Shown here: positions 55,495 to 64,000 of the stretch, in pieces | How positions within the stretch are numbered: the stretch's first letter is position 1 | Layout: each line of letters begins with the position of its first letter | NCBI GenBank assembly: GCA_002364755.1 | Contig: DEZI01000005.1 | Span: 335,791-399,790 of the forward strand | Reading direction: 5' to 3' | From: Stenotrophomonas maltophilia | Lineage (GTDB): Bacteria > Pseudomonadota > Gammaproteobacteria > Xanthomonadales > Xanthomonadaceae | DNA: 64,000 bases | Notes under the pieces: model-generated | What the model was told of the DNA's origin: nothing | The model's database searches: none | The model's input: only the letters and a program-made list of their open reading frames with translations | Position numbers and translations under genes: made by a program

Positions 55495-56562
55495 GTGGAG
55501 GGACTGAACAACGAGGGTTTCGTCGAGGTTGCCGTGGTCGAGTATCCGGGGGGAGATCCGTCTGCAGCTTCGGTATTGGCTGAAATGGCCCATGTGGCCA
55601 ATCGCCTGGCCCAGCAGCAGCGGCGCCCCACTGCCCGCGTGCTGGTTACCCGCTGGATCGTGCCAGCCAGTAACCGGGGTGTGAACCGCATCGCCGGCGC
55701 GGAAATGCTGGATGCGGCGATTCCTGCCGTGATCGCCCTGCCGGGCCAGGTCAGCCCGGTGGTTTCGGTGCGCGCCGAGGAGGTCCTGCTGGACTGGCTG
55801 CGTGCGCATTACGACGGCGGCAGCCTGTTGGCCGCGGCGGCCGACGGCGTCGGCGTGCTGGCACGGGCGGGCCTGCTGGCCGGGCGCACCGTATCGGGCC
55901 CCGATCTGCGGCGCCATCCGGGCCTGCTGGGCCAGTCCGCCAGCTGGGCCCCCAGCGAACGTGCGCTGGTCGATGATGGCGACCTGCTCACCGTGGCCGG
56001 GCCGCAGGCATGGCGTTACCTGGGCCTGCGCCTGCTGTATCGCCTGCACGGGCAGGGCGTGGCCAGCGCGGTCGCTCAGCAGCTGGGCATCGTCGTACCG
56101 GCGGGCGTGCAGCAGGACCTGGAGCGGTTCAGTGCCAACTTCGCCCACGGCGACCGTGATGTGCTCAAGGCCCAGCGCTGGCTGCACACCACGTCCGCAC
56201 GCGGGGCGACGCTGCCGGCCATCTGCGAGGTCTCCGGTCTTGAGCCGCGGACGCTGCAGCGGCGCTTCCTGAAAGCCACCGGGCTGCGCCCCATCGAGTA
56301 CTGCCAGCGGCTGCGCGTGGCCAAGGCGCAGACCCTGCTGCAGCAGGGCGCCAGCATCGACGAGGTGGCCTGGGGCGTGGGTTATGCGGACCAGAGCGCG
56401 TTCCGTCGCCTGTTCCTGCGTATCGTCGGCATGACGCCGGCCAACTACCGGCGGCACGTGAACTGCAAGCGGCGTGAGCGCGCGTTGCCGGCGCCGGCGG
56501 CGATGGCATCGCGGGCCGTGCCGGTGGTACCGGTTGCGGACTCGCGGCTGGACGCGGCCTGA
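55495..56562 (+). CDS. AraC/GlxA-family transcriptional regulator
   Basis: 355 aa, GTG start with GGAGG 8 nt upstream. N-terminal DJ-1/PfpI-like domain (about 5-215, GFVEVAVVEYPGG; the usual nucleophile Cys is not obvious, where AADGVGVLARAG fills the region) and a C-terminal AraC HTH pair (LPAICEVSGLEPRTLQRRFLKATGLRPIEY and IDEVAWGVGYADQSAFRRLF). GlxA-type regulators respond to small molecules. Its target is unknown; it is divergent from cueR with 181 bp between starts. Confidence 0.88.
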   Translation: MEGLNNEGFVEVAVVEYPGGDPSAASVLAEMAHVANRLAQQQRRPTARVLVTRWIVPASNRGVNRIAGAEMLDAAIPAVIALPGQVSPVVSVRAEEVLLDWLRAHYDGGSLLAAAADGVGVLARAGLLAGRTVSGPDLRRHPGLLGQSASWAPSERALVDDGDLLTVAGPQAWRYLGLRLLYRLHGQGVASAVAQQLGIVVPAGVQQDLERFSANFAHGDRDVLKAQRWLHTTSARGATLPAICEVSGLEPRTLQRRFLKATGLRPIEYCQRLRVAKAQTLLQQGASIDEVAWGVGYADQSAFRRLFLRIVGMTPANYRRHVNCKRRERALPAPAAMASRAVPVVPVADSRLDAA

Positions 56563-56646
56563 CGACCGCGGGCGGGATGCCGCGCTTGCAACACGGGCGC
56601 GGCGCTCCGACCATGCAGGACTCTGGAATGTGGTGCAGGTGATGTA

Positions 56647-57450
56647 ATGGCAAGTGTGGGGCCGGTGCCGATGCCGGTAGTGGTAATCCTGATCTGTCTG
56701 CTGCTGGCGATGGGAATCGCGCGGCTCTGGCCGGCGCGCCAGCCCGTGCCGCCGCGTCCTTCGGGCGCGGGCCAGGTGCTGGACATGCTGCTTATCGGCC
56801 TGCTCTGCGGTCGTGTGTCCTTCATCGCCGCCAACTTCGCCTTCTATCGTGACGCGCCGTGGAGCATGTTGCAGATTGCCGATGGCGGCTATCACGTGGC
56901 CGTCGTGCTGGCTGCCGCGCTGGGGTGGGGGGTCTGGCGCCTGCGTCGCAATCCTTCGCTGCGTGTTCCGGTGCTGTGCAGCGCACTCGCCGGTGCGCTG
57001 CTGTGGGGCGTGGGCAGTCATGGTCTGTCGCAGTGGCAGGCCAACACGCTTTCCCTGCCGGCGGTGCAGGTGGTGGATCTGCAGGGGCAGCCGCTGGACC
57101 TCGAACGATTCCGTGGCAAGCCCGTGGTGCTGAATCTCTGGGCCAGCTGGTGTGGCCCATGCCGGCGCGAAATGCCGGTTCTGGCCCGTGCGCAGCAGTC
57201 CCACCCCGAACTGCAGTTCGTCTTCCTCAACCAGGGCGAAGGCCAGGATGAAGTGCAGCAGTTCCTGGCCACGGAGCAGCTTGCGCTGCGCGATGTCCTG
57301 CTCGACGAGCCTGCGTCGGCCTCCACCGCGCTGGGCGTGCGCGCCTATCCCTCGACCCTGTTCTTCGATGCGCAGGGGCGCCTGCAGGATCTGCACCTCG
57401 GCGAACTGACCCAGGCCGGTCTTGAACACAAACTGCGCAGGCTGCGGTAG
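56647..57450 (+). CDS. Membrane thiol reductase: Lgt-like helices fused to a TlpA-like domain
   Basis: 267 aa. About four hydrophobic helices occupy residues 5-130. Their sequence (LIGLLCGRVSFIAANFAFY ... MLQIADGGYHVAVVLAAALG) resembles prolipoprotein diacylglyceryl transferase but lacks the HGGL catalytic segment. A TlpA/ResA-type thioredoxin domain follows (about 135-267) with active site WASWCGPCRREMP and cis-Pro at AYPSTLFF. It should pass reducing equivalents in the periplasm. dsbG follows after 30 bp, so the pair probably works together. Confidence 0.8.
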   Translation: MASVGPVPMPVVVILICLLLAMGIARLWPARQPVPPRPSGAGQVLDMLLIGLLCGRVSFIAANFAFYRDAPWSMLQIADGGYHVAVVLAAALGWGVWRLRRNPSLRVPVLCSALAGALLWGVGSHGLSQWQANTLSLPAVQVVDLQGQPLDLERFRGKPVVLNLWASWCGPCRREMPVLARAQQSHPELQFVFLNQGEGQDEVQQFLATEQLALRDVLLDEPASASTALGVRAYPSTLFFDAQGRLQDLHLGELTQAGLEHKLRRLR

Positions 57451-57480
57451 CCTGCGTGGGCATTTCCTTTTGGAGTCCCC

Positions 57481-58317
57481 ATGCTGTCGATTTCCCTGCG
57501 CGCCGCGCCTGCGGTCCTGATCCTGCCGATGCTGCTGGCCATGACCGCCTGCAGCCAGGCACAGACGCCGCCGGCCAAGATGCCCGCCGGCACCGCGTCG
57601 GCCCCTGCGGCAGGTAAGGGTGAGCGCCCTGCGGTCCTGAAGGGCATCGAGAAGCACGGCTTCGAGGTGGTTTCCGAATTTGATGCGCCGGGTGGCCTGC
57701 GCGGCTTTGCCGGCGTGGTCGGTGGCCAGCAGCCGGCGGCGGCGTATGTCACCGCGGATGGCAAGCATGTGCTGGTCGGCAACCTGTTCGATGCCGAGGG
57801 CAACGACGTGGCCGCCGAGGCGGTGGAGAAGCTGGTGTCCGCGCCGATGTCGGCCAAGATGTGGTCCAAGCTGGAAGCCAGCGCGTGGGTGCGTGACGGC
57901 AAGGCTGACGCCCCGCGGATCGTCTACACCTTCAGTGACGCAAATTGCCCGTATTGCCACAAGTTCTGGGACGCGGCCCGTCCCTGGGTTGATGCAGGCA
58001 GGGTGCAGCTGCGTCACATCATGGTCGGCGTGATCCGTGAAGACAGCCCGGCTAAGGCCGCGGCCATCCTGTCCGCCCGCGACCCCAGTGCCGCGCTGCT
58101 GGAGAACGAGCACCAGTTCGACCGCGGTGGCATCAAGCCGCTGCCGAGCATCAGCCGCGACGTCGCTGGCAAGCTCGACGCCAACCAGGTGCTGATGGTG
58201 GAAATGGGCTTCCAGGGTACGCCGGGCATCCTGTTCCAGAATGCAGAGGGCAGCGTCGAGCGTCGTGCTGGCCTGCCGCAGGGCGACGACCTGCTGAAGG
58301 TGCTGGGTCCGCGCTGA
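57481..58317 (+). CDS. dsbG: DsbG-like disulfide isomerase lipoprotein
   Basis: 278 aa. Signal with lipobox AMTAC, then a Pro/Ala-rich linker, a dimerisation domain (IEKHGFEVVSEFDAPGGLRGFAG), and the catalytic domain with CPYC in SDANCPYCHKFWD and cis-Pro in GFQGTPGILF. DsbG repairs oxidised single cysteines (sulfenic acids) in periplasmic proteins and needs a membrane electron donor; the gene 30 bp upstream is the best candidate. The lipoprotein anchor is unusual, since E. coli DsbG is soluble. Confidence 0.9.
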   Translation: MLSISLRAAPAVLILPMLLAMTACSQAQTPPAKMPAGTASAPAAGKGERPAVLKGIEKHGFEVVSEFDAPGGLRGFAGVVGGQQPAAAYVTADGKHVLVGNLFDAEGNDVAAEAVEKLVSAPMSAKMWSKLEASAWVRDGKADAPRIVYTFSDANCPYCHKFWDAARPWVDAGRVQLRHIMVGVIREDSPAKAAAILSARDPSAALLENEHQFDRGGIKPLPSISRDVAGKLDANQVLMVEMGFQGTPGILFQNAEGSVERRAGLPQGDDLLKVLGPR

Positions 58318-58346
58318 CCGCGCCGCTCACCCGTGATCAACAACAG

Positions 58347-58374
58347 CAGGCCCGCATGGCGACGTGCGGGCCTG
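58347..58374 (+). terminator. Hairpin terminator after dsbG
   Basis: CAGGCCCGCA and TGCGGGCCTG form a perfect 10-bp stem, followed by TTG. Located 30 bp after the dsbG stop. Confidence 0.75.
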
Positions 58375-58464
58375 TTGCGTTCTGCGACCGTGCGGCTGGA
58401 TACGGCTGCGCAGTGGGCGGTGCGGTATCACGTATGAATAGTGACTGAGATCAAACATCGTGAC

Positions 58465-58478
58465 TTGATCGCAATCAA
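58465..58478 (+). promoter_or_regulatory. FNR/Anr box upstream of the acid-resistance operon
   Basis: TTGAT-CGCA-ATCAA, a perfect palindromic FNR/Anr consensus (TTGAT-N4-ATCAA). A transcription start near 58513 would put it at -41.5, the class II activation position; TAGCCT at 58500-58505 could be the -10. It lies 354 bp before the porin start. Confidence 0.7.
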
Positions 58479-58831
58479 GGCTTAAAGCGACAGGCTCGCT
58501 AGCCTTGATGCATGGATTCCAGCGTCAACACGACAGGGACAGCGTCGCGGATGTGCCAGGAGCAGGTGATTCGTGCCGGGTCATTCACGACACCCTCACT
58601 TCGGGCTTGCTACCCAGACGCCTGCGGTCGCCACCCCGCTGGCACCGCAGCCGCAGTCGAACTGCCCACGGCAACAACAGGGCGATGTCATCGTCCTGTT
58701 GCCTGCAGCATGCAGGCTGCCTGCGGGTATCGACGCAGTACTCCGCAACCCAGCAACGGCAGGTCGCTGTCGGGAACGCGCAGGCGTCCCGCCCGGCAGT
58801 GTCTGGCAGGTGTTCGTCCATGGAGGATGCA
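58479..58831 (+). other. Long untranslated leader of the porin operon
   Basis: About 350 bp with no convincing gene. If transcription starts near 58513 the mRNA leader is about 320 nt, long enough to fold and be regulated. No known riboswitch motif was recognised. Confidence 0.5.
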
Positions 58832-60265
58832 ATGCGCTTGGCAGGACTGAGTCTGGCGTGCATGGCGGCGATGGCGGCAACGCCGGCCCATGCCGAAGAG
58901 GAGGACGCGCAGGCTCTGCGGCGCGAGATCGTGGCCATGCGCCAGGCACTGGAAAGCATGCAGCAGCGCCTGGACCGTCTCGAACAGCGCGGAGTCCTTG
59001 CCGGCGCGGCGACGACGGCCTCCGCTGCCCCGCCAGCCGCCGCGCCCATCACGCCAGCCGCGACCGCTGTGCTGCATCCCACCCAGGTACCCGGCGTGGC
59101 ATCGCCAGTCCTGCCACAGCGTGAATCGGTGGCCGATCCCTCCACTGCAGCGTCGCGCCCGGACAGCGCTGCAGGCCCGACCGATCCTGACCTGAAAGGC
59201 TTCTTCGCCATTCCCGGCACGGACACCGTCATCCGCATCGGTGGCTACGCCAAGCTCGATGCCATCGCCGATTCACGCGCGGCCGGCGACGAGGACCAGT
59301 TCATCCCTTCGTCGATACCCGTGGGCGGCAGCCACCGCGATGTGTCCAACTTCAACATCCACGCCAAGCAGACCCGCTTCAGCTTCGAGGCGCGCCGGCC
59401 CACGACGCACGGCAACCTGCGCTTCTACCTGGAAAACGACTTCTTCGGCAGCAGCGACGGCTACCAGTTCCGCCTGCGCCATGCCTATGGCCAGCTCGGC
59501 AATACCTATGCCGGTTACGGCTATTCCAGCTTCATGGACGCCGACAGCCTGCCCGACACCCTCGACTTTGCCGGGCCGGGCGGCGCGGGCTATCTGCTGG
59601 TGCCCGGCATCCACCACAGCTTCACGATGGGCAAGGGCAATACGCTGACCCTGGCCGCCGAGGATCCGGACACTGAACTGGCCGGGGCCAGCGAGACACG
59701 GGCGGCCGCCAACCGTGTGCCCGACGTCAGCGTTACCGCCCGCATGGAACGCGACTGGGGTCATCTGCAGCTGGGTGCGGTGGCCCGCAGCCTGGCCTAT
59801 GACGGTGAGGGCGAGCGCGACCGCCGCACGGGCGGAGGCCTGCAGCTCAGCGGCTCGGCGGCGGCAGGCGAACGCGATCTGCTGCTGTTCGGTGCGCTGG
59901 GCGGGCGTGGCCTGAGCCGCTACACCGCCGACCTCACCGGTTCCGGGCTGGATGCGGTGGTCGATGCCAACGGGCGACTCGATGCGCTGGACCTGCACGG
60001 AGGCTTCATCGGCTACACCCATTACTGGTCGCAGCTGTGGCGCTCGAACCTGATCTTCGGCCAGCTGACCCTGGAGCGGAACAGCGCACTGGCCGCTGAG
60101 GCGTTCCGCGAAAGCCGCTACGGCGTGTTCAATCTGATCTGGAGCCCGGCACCGTCGTGGACGATGGGCATGGAGCTGCTGTACGGACGCCTGGAACAGC
60201 AGGGCGGCGCGCGCGGCGACACCGTCCGGGTACAGGGCAGCCTGCAATACAACTTCATCAGATAG
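58832..60265 (+). CDS. DcaP-like outer-membrane porin
   Basis: 477 aa from MRLAGLSLACMAAM, preceded by GGAGGA at 5 nt. Sec signal peptide (cleavage near PAHAEEE), then a short coiled coil (ALRREIVAMRQALESMQQRLDRLEQR) as in trimeric DcaP porins, an Ala/Pro-rich linker, then a beta-barrel of alternating strands from about residue 140 to the terminal FIR-ending strand (VQGSLQYNFIR). DcaP porins take up anionic or dicarboxylate-type compounds. Here it heads an operon with an arginine antiporter and decarboxylase, which suggests a solute-specific entry route. Confidence 0.85.
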   Translation: MRLAGLSLACMAAMAATPAHAEEEDAQALRREIVAMRQALESMQQRLDRLEQRGVLAGAATTASAAPPAAAPITPAATAVLHPTQVPGVASPVLPQRESVADPSTAASRPDSAAGPTDPDLKGFFAIPGTDTVIRIGGYAKLDAIADSRAAGDEDQFIPSSIPVGGSHRDVSNFNIHAKQTRFSFEARRPTTHGNLRFYLENDFFGSSDGYQFRLRHAYGQLGNTYAGYGYSSFMDADSLPDTLDFAGPGGAGYLLVPGIHHSFTMGKGNTLTLAAEDPDTELAGASETRAAANRVPDVSVTARMERDWGHLQLGAVARSLAYDGEGERDRRTGGGLQLSGSAAAGERDLLLFGALGGRGLSRYTADLTGSGLDAVVDANGRLDALDLHGGFIGYTHYWSQLWRSNLIFGQLTLERNSALAAEAFRESRYGVFNLIWSPAPSWTMGMELLYGRLEQQGGARGDTVRVQGSLQYNFIR

Positions 60266-60344
60266 CCGCCAGCGCGGTCGACGCCGGCGCAGCCAGTCCC
60301 CATGCCCGGTGCTGCCGGGCCAATGCCAGCTTCAGGAGAGTGTC

Positions 60345-61697
60345 ATGGCAGAAGCAAAGAAAATCGGGGTGGTCGGAGCCACCTTCCTCGTCGCCGGCAA
60401 CATGATGGGCTCCGGTGTATTCCTGTTGCCCTCCAGCCTGGCCAAGATCGGCACCGCCTCCATCTGGGGCTGGCTGATCACCACGGCTGGCGCGCTGCTG
60501 CTGGCCTTCGTGTTTGCCAAGCTGGGCAAGCTGGCGCCCAAGGCAGGCGGCCCGTATGCGTATGCGCGTGACTGGTTCGGGCCCTACATGGGCTTCCAGA
60601 CCAACACCATCTACTGGTTCGCCAACTGGATCGGCAATGTCGCCATTCCGATCGCGGCGGTGGGTTACTTCAGCTACTTCTTCCCTATCCTGTCCGAACC
60701 GCTGGTGCGCTGCATCGCGGTGCTGGTGCTGGTGTGGGCGCTCAGCTTCGCCAACATGATCGGGCCGGCCTTCGTCAGCCGGGTGCAGACAGTCACCACC
60801 AGCTTCGCACTGGTACCCATCCTGGGCATCGCCATCTTCGGCTGGTTCTTCTTCGACGCCGATATCTTCAAGGGTGCCTACAACGTGTCGGGTGAGTCGA
60901 ACTTCGGTGCGATCTCCAGCGCGGCGGCACTGACGCTGTGGGCCTTCATCGGTGTCGAGTCGGCCTCGGTGACCGCGGGCGTGGTCGAGAATCCGGAAAA
61001 GAACGTGGCCCGCGCCACCTTGGCCGGCGTGTTCCTGGCCGCCATTGCCTACATCGCCAGTTCCTCGGTGATCATGGGCATGGTGCCGAATGCGGAACTG
61101 CAGGTGTCCGACGCGCCGTTCGCGCTGGCCGCGGCCAAGGCTGTCGGTGGCTGGGGCGGGGCCCTGGTCAGCCTGTGCGCCTTCGTCGGTGCCGCTGGTT
61201 CGCTGGGCGGCTGGATCCTGCTGACGGCGCAGAGCGCCAAGGCGGCATCCGATGACGGACTGTTCCCGAGCATCTTCAGCAAGACCAACAAGGACGACGT
61301 GCCGGTCAAGGGCGTGCTGATCGTGGCGGTGCTGATGACCCTGGCGGTGCTGGTCACCTCGACCTCGGAAACCGCATCGGCGCAGTTCGATGTGATCACC
61401 TCGGCAGCCGTGGTGCTGACCCTGCTGCCGTACATCTATTCGTGCGTGGCCTGCTACTTCGTGGTCGAGCGCTCGCACACCCTGGTGCACACCGGTGCGT
61501 TCTGGACCCTGACCAGCCTGACCGTCGTGTACTGCCTGTGGGCGATCTACGGTTCGTCGGGAAGCATCGTGCAGTACGCCTTCCTGTTCGTGCTGTTCAT
61601 CACCGTGTTCTATCCCTTCTTCAGCGAGGAGCGCCGCCAGCAGCGGCAGCGCGCCCGCGAGGCATCAGCCATCGGCGCCGGCGCCCAGCGTTCCTGA
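60345..61697 (+). CDS. adiC: AdiC-like arginine/agmatine antiporter
   Basis: 450 aa from MAEAKKIGVVGATFLV, with GGAGAG upstream. APC-family with about 12 helices. AdiC-type motifs: NMMGSGVFLLPSSL in TM1, LWAFIGVESASVTAGVV in TM6 with the gating Trp, and SLGGWILLTAQSAKAASDDG in TM8. It exchanges external arginine for internal agmatine, removing protons when paired with a decarboxylase. It lies 21 bp before the decarboxylase gene and 80 bp after the porin. Confidence 0.93.
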   Translation: MAEAKKIGVVGATFLVAGNMMGSGVFLLPSSLAKIGTASIWGWLITTAGALLLAFVFAKLGKLAPKAGGPYAYARDWFGPYMGFQTNTIYWFANWIGNVAIPIAAVGYFSYFFPILSEPLVRCIAVLVLVWALSFANMIGPAFVSRVQTVTTSFALVPILGIAIFGWFFFDADIFKGAYNVSGESNFGAISSAAALTLWAFIGVESASVTAGVVENPEKNVARATLAGVFLAAIAYIASSSVIMGMVPNAELQVSDAPFALAAAKAVGGWGGALVSLCAFVGAAGSLGGWILLTAQSAKAASDDGLFPSIFSKTNKDDVPVKGVLIVAVLMTLAVLVTSTSETASAQFDVITSAAVVLTLLPYIYSCVACYFVVERSHTLVHTGAFWTLTSLTVVYCLWAIYGSSGSIVQYAFLFVLFITVFYPFFSEERRQQRQRAREASAIGAGAQRS

Positions 61698-61717
61698 GTT
61701 CGACAAGGAGAATCAAC

Positions 61718-64000
61718 GTGTACTTCAAGTCCCTGGATTACCCGGTCATTGTCATCGACAACGACTACGAGTCGCCGCGCATCGGCGGCATCCTGATCCG
61801 CGCGCTGGTGGAGGAACTGCGTGGCAACGACCAGCGCGTGCTGTGCGGGCTGAACCTGGATGATGCGCGTGCCGGTGCCCGCACCTACGTGGCCGCCTCG
61901 GTGGTGCTGATCTCCATCGATGGCAGCGAGGAAGTGGACGGCGAGTTCCAGCGGCTGACTGCATTCCTGCGCGAACAGAGCGCGCGCCGGGCCAACCTGC
62001 CGGTGTTCCTGTACGGCGAGCGGCGCACCATCGAGAAGGTGCCGAGCAAGCTGCTCAAGCACATCCATGGCTTCATCTTCCTGTTCGAGGACACCAAGAG
62101 CTTCATCGCGCGGCAGGTGATGCGCGCGGCCGAAGACTACATGAAGAACCTGCTGCCGCCGTTCTTCAAGGCGCTGATCCACCACGCCGCCGAATCGAAC
62201 TATTCCTGGCATACGCCGGGCCATGCCGGTGGCGTGGCCTTCACCAAATCGCCGGTGGGGCGCGCCTTCCACCAGTTCTACGGCGAGAACACCCTGCGCA
62301 GCGACCTGTCGATCTCGGTGCCGGAACTGGGCTCGCTGCTCGACCATACCGGCCCGATCAAGGATGCCGAGGAAGAGGCCGCACGCAACTTCGGTGCCGA
62401 CCACACCTTCTTCGTCACCAACGGCACCTCCACCGCCAACAAGATTGTCTGGCACGGCACGGTGGCGCGCGGCGACGTGGTGTTCGTCGACCGCAACTGC
62501 CACAAGTCGCTGCTGCATGCGCTGATCATGACCGGCGCGGTGCCGGTGTACTTCACCCCCAGCCGCAATGCGCACGGCATCATTGGCCCGATCAGCCTGG
62601 ACCAGTTCACGCCGGAATCACTGCAGCAGCGCATCGCCGCCAATCCCCTGGCCAGCCAGGCGTACAAGGCCGGTTCCAAACCGCGCATCGCGGTGGTCAC
62701 CAATTCAACCTACGACGGCCTGTGCTACAACGCCGAGAAGATCGCCGATGAGATCGGCAGTGCGGTCGATTTCCTGCACTTCGACGAGGCCTGGTACGCC
62801 TACGCCGCGTTCCATCCGTTCTACGAGAACCACTATGGCATGGCCAAGGGCAAGCCGCGCGAGCAGGACGCGATCATTTTCACCACCCATTCGACCCACA
62901 AGCTGCTGGCCGCGTTCTCGCAGGCGTCGATGATCCATGTACGCAACTCGGCGCAGCGCAACCTGGACGCCGAGCGTTTCAACGAGTCGTTCATGATGCA
63001 CACCTCGACCAGCCCGCATTACGGGGTGATCGCGGCCTGCGACGTGGCGTCCAAGATGATGGAGGGCGATGCCGGCCGTTCGCTGGTGCAGGAGATGCAT
63101 GACGAGGCGATCGCCTTCCGTCGCGCCATGCTGCACGTGCGCGACGACCTCGGGCGCGAGGACTGGTGGTTCAGCGTGTGGCAACCCACCCAGGTCGAAC
63201 GCAGCCTGGACAAGGGCGATACGCCGGCGCCGATGGTGGCCAAGCGCGAGGAGTGGTACCTGCAGCCCGATGGTCATTGGCACGGCTTCGAGAACCTGGT
63301 CGACGACTACGTGCTGATCGACCCGATCAAGGTGACCCTACTGACCCCGGGTCTGTCGATGGACGGCAGCATGGGCAGGCTGGGCATTCCGGCGGCGGTG
63401 CTGAGCAAGTTCCTGTGGAGCCGCGGAATCACGGTGGAGAAGACCAACCTGTACTCGGTGCTGTTCCTGTTCTCGATGGGCATCACCAAGGGCAAGTGGA
63501 GCACTTTGGTGACCGAGCTGATGGCGTTCAAGGAACTGTATGACCGCAATGCGCCCCTGAGCCAGGCCTTGCCGACACTGGCTGCCGACTATCCGGTTGC
63601 CTACGCCGGCTGGGGCCTGCGTGACCTGTGCGATGCGCTGCACGCGTTCAACCAGGAATTCGCGGTGGCCAAGGTGATGCGCGGGATGTACGTGGATCTG
63701 CCGACCCCGGTGATGACACCGGCCGATGCCTACAACCACCTGGTCAAGGGCGAGATCGAGCGGGTCGACATCGAGCAGGTCAGCGGCCGCATTGCCGCCA
63801 CGATGCTGGTGCCGTACCCACCGGGCATCCCGACCATCATGCCGGGTGAGCGGTTCGGTGCCAGCGATGAGCCGATCATCCAGTCGCTGCGGATCGCCCG
63901 TGAGCAGAATGCGCGTTTCCCGGGCTTCGAATCGGACGTGCACGGGTTGATCATCGAGCACGACGGCGATGGCGTCTCGTATCGGGTGGAGGTGCTGAAA
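61718..64000 (+). CDS. adiA: AdiA-type arginine decarboxylase, runs off the window edge
   Basis: At least 761 aa; no stop before the window end, but the reading frame ends near the usual C-terminus of this family (about 755 aa in E. coli AdiA). GTG start with AAGGAG 7 nt upstream. Wing domain (VIVIDNDYESPRIGG), then the PLP-dependent fold with the lysine in THSTHKLLAAFSQ (Lys395) and HTPGHAGGVAF near residue 170. It decarboxylates arginine to agmatine, consuming a proton. Arginine over lysine or ornithine specificity is inferred from the adjacent AdiC-like antiporter. Confidence 0.92.
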   Translation, partial: MYFKSLDYPVIVIDNDYESPRIGGILIRALVEELRGNDQRVLCGLNLDDARAGARTYVAASVVLISIDGSEEVDGEFQRLTAFLREQSARRANLPVFLYGERRTIEKVPSKLLKHIHGFIFLFEDTKSFIARQVMRAAEDYMKNLLPPFFKALIHHAAESNYSWHTPGHAGGVAFTKSPVGRAFHQFYGENTLRSDLSISVPELGSLLDHTGPIKDAEEEAARNFGADHTFFVTNGTSTANKIVWHGTVARGDVVFVDRNCHKSLLHALIMTGAVPVYFTPSRNAHGIIGPISLDQFTPESLQQRIAANPLASQAYKAGSKPRIAVVTNSTYDGLCYNAEKIADEIGSAVDFLHFDEAWYAYAAFHPFYENHYGMAKGKPREQDAIIFTTHSTHKLLAAFSQASMIHVRNSAQRNLDAERFNESFMMHTSTSPHYGVIAACDVASKMMEGDAGRSLVQEMHDEAIAFRRAMLHVRDDLGREDWWFSVWQPTQVERSLDKGDTPAPMVAKREEWYLQPDGHWHGFENLVDDYVLIDPIKVTLLTPGLSMDGSMGRLGIPAAVLSKFLWSRGITVEKTNLYSVLFLFSMGITKGKWSTLVTELMAFKELYDRNAPLSQALPTLAADYPVAYAGWGLRDLCDALHAFNQEFAVAKVMRGMYVDLPTPVMTPADAYNHLVKGEIERVDIEQVSGRIAATMLVPYPPGIPTIMPGERFGASDEPIIQSLRIAREQNARFPGFESDVHGLIIEHDGDGVSYRVEVLK

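Overview
The window is a GC-rich chromosomal segment of a Xanthomonadaceae gammaproteobacterium, most likely the Stenotrophomonas maltophilia complex. The evidence is GTAG-type palindromic repeats scattered between genes, a VirB7 lipoprotein with a C-terminal N0-like domain, effectors with the Xanthomonadaceae XVIPCD tail, and housekeeping genes of Xanthomonas/Stenotrophomonas type. Species assignment is inference from these features; no database search was run.

Layout. 1-2.7 kb: a degenerate SRAP-family gene, two overlapping small genes (one a zinc ribbon) and an MFS exporter. 2.9-23.5 kb: a complete bacteria-killing type IV secretion locus: virD4, then virB7-8-9-10-11-1-2-3-4-5-6, a DUF4189 family in tandem (two intact copies, one dead) interrupted by an IS3-family element, and two effector modules. 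These are a GH19 peptidoglycan hydrolase with a putative inhibitor gene upstream, and a class 3 lipase with a lipoprotein gene upstream. There is no relaxase, integrase or oriT-like context, so this is a contact-killing machine and not a conjugative element. The virB7 operon has a roughly 275-nt leader with a textbook CsrA/RsmA-type hairpin.

23.7-35 kb: acetyltransferases, tadA, orn, an EcsC-family protein, an Old Yellow Enzyme, an MscS channel, the divergent ppsA/ppsR pair, a DUF1249 protein, a NUDIX hydrolase and a methyltransferase. 35-40 kb: pssA, a class III polyhydroxyalkanoate synthase (phaE-phaC), small envelope proteins and a dense repeat field with a 0.58-kb inverted-repeat structure. 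40-51.5 kb: tex, a PAS-GGDEF diguanylate cyclase, a decayed DUF5694-like gene, a soluble two-PAS chemoreceptor, tRNA-Leu, a lone receiver-domain protein and a second, catalytically intact SRAP protein. 51.6-52.5 kb: three tandem tRNA-Ala(GGC)/tRNA-Glu(TTC) pairs with their own promoters and terminators. 52.5-58.3 kb: a copper-ATPase/CueR operon, a GlxA-type AraC regulator, and a TlpA-like/DsbG thiol-redox pair. 58.4-64 kb: an apparent operon of a DcaP-like porin, an AdiC-type antiporter and an AdiA-type arginine decarboxylase that runs to the window edge, preceded by a perfect FNR/Anr box.

How the genes work together: the T4SS genes supply the channel, the ATPases VirB4/B11/D4 and secreted cargo recruited through XVIPCD tails, with immunity genes placed just upstream of each effector. 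The last operon looks like an oxygen-responsive arginine-dependent acid-resistance system with its own outer-membrane porin. The most useful observations are the leader hairpin of the T4SS operon, the SRAP protein that has lost all four catalytic positions, the expanding and decaying DUF4189 array, the signal-less candidate inhibitor of the GH19 effector, and the Anr-box/porin/AdiC/AdiA arrangement.
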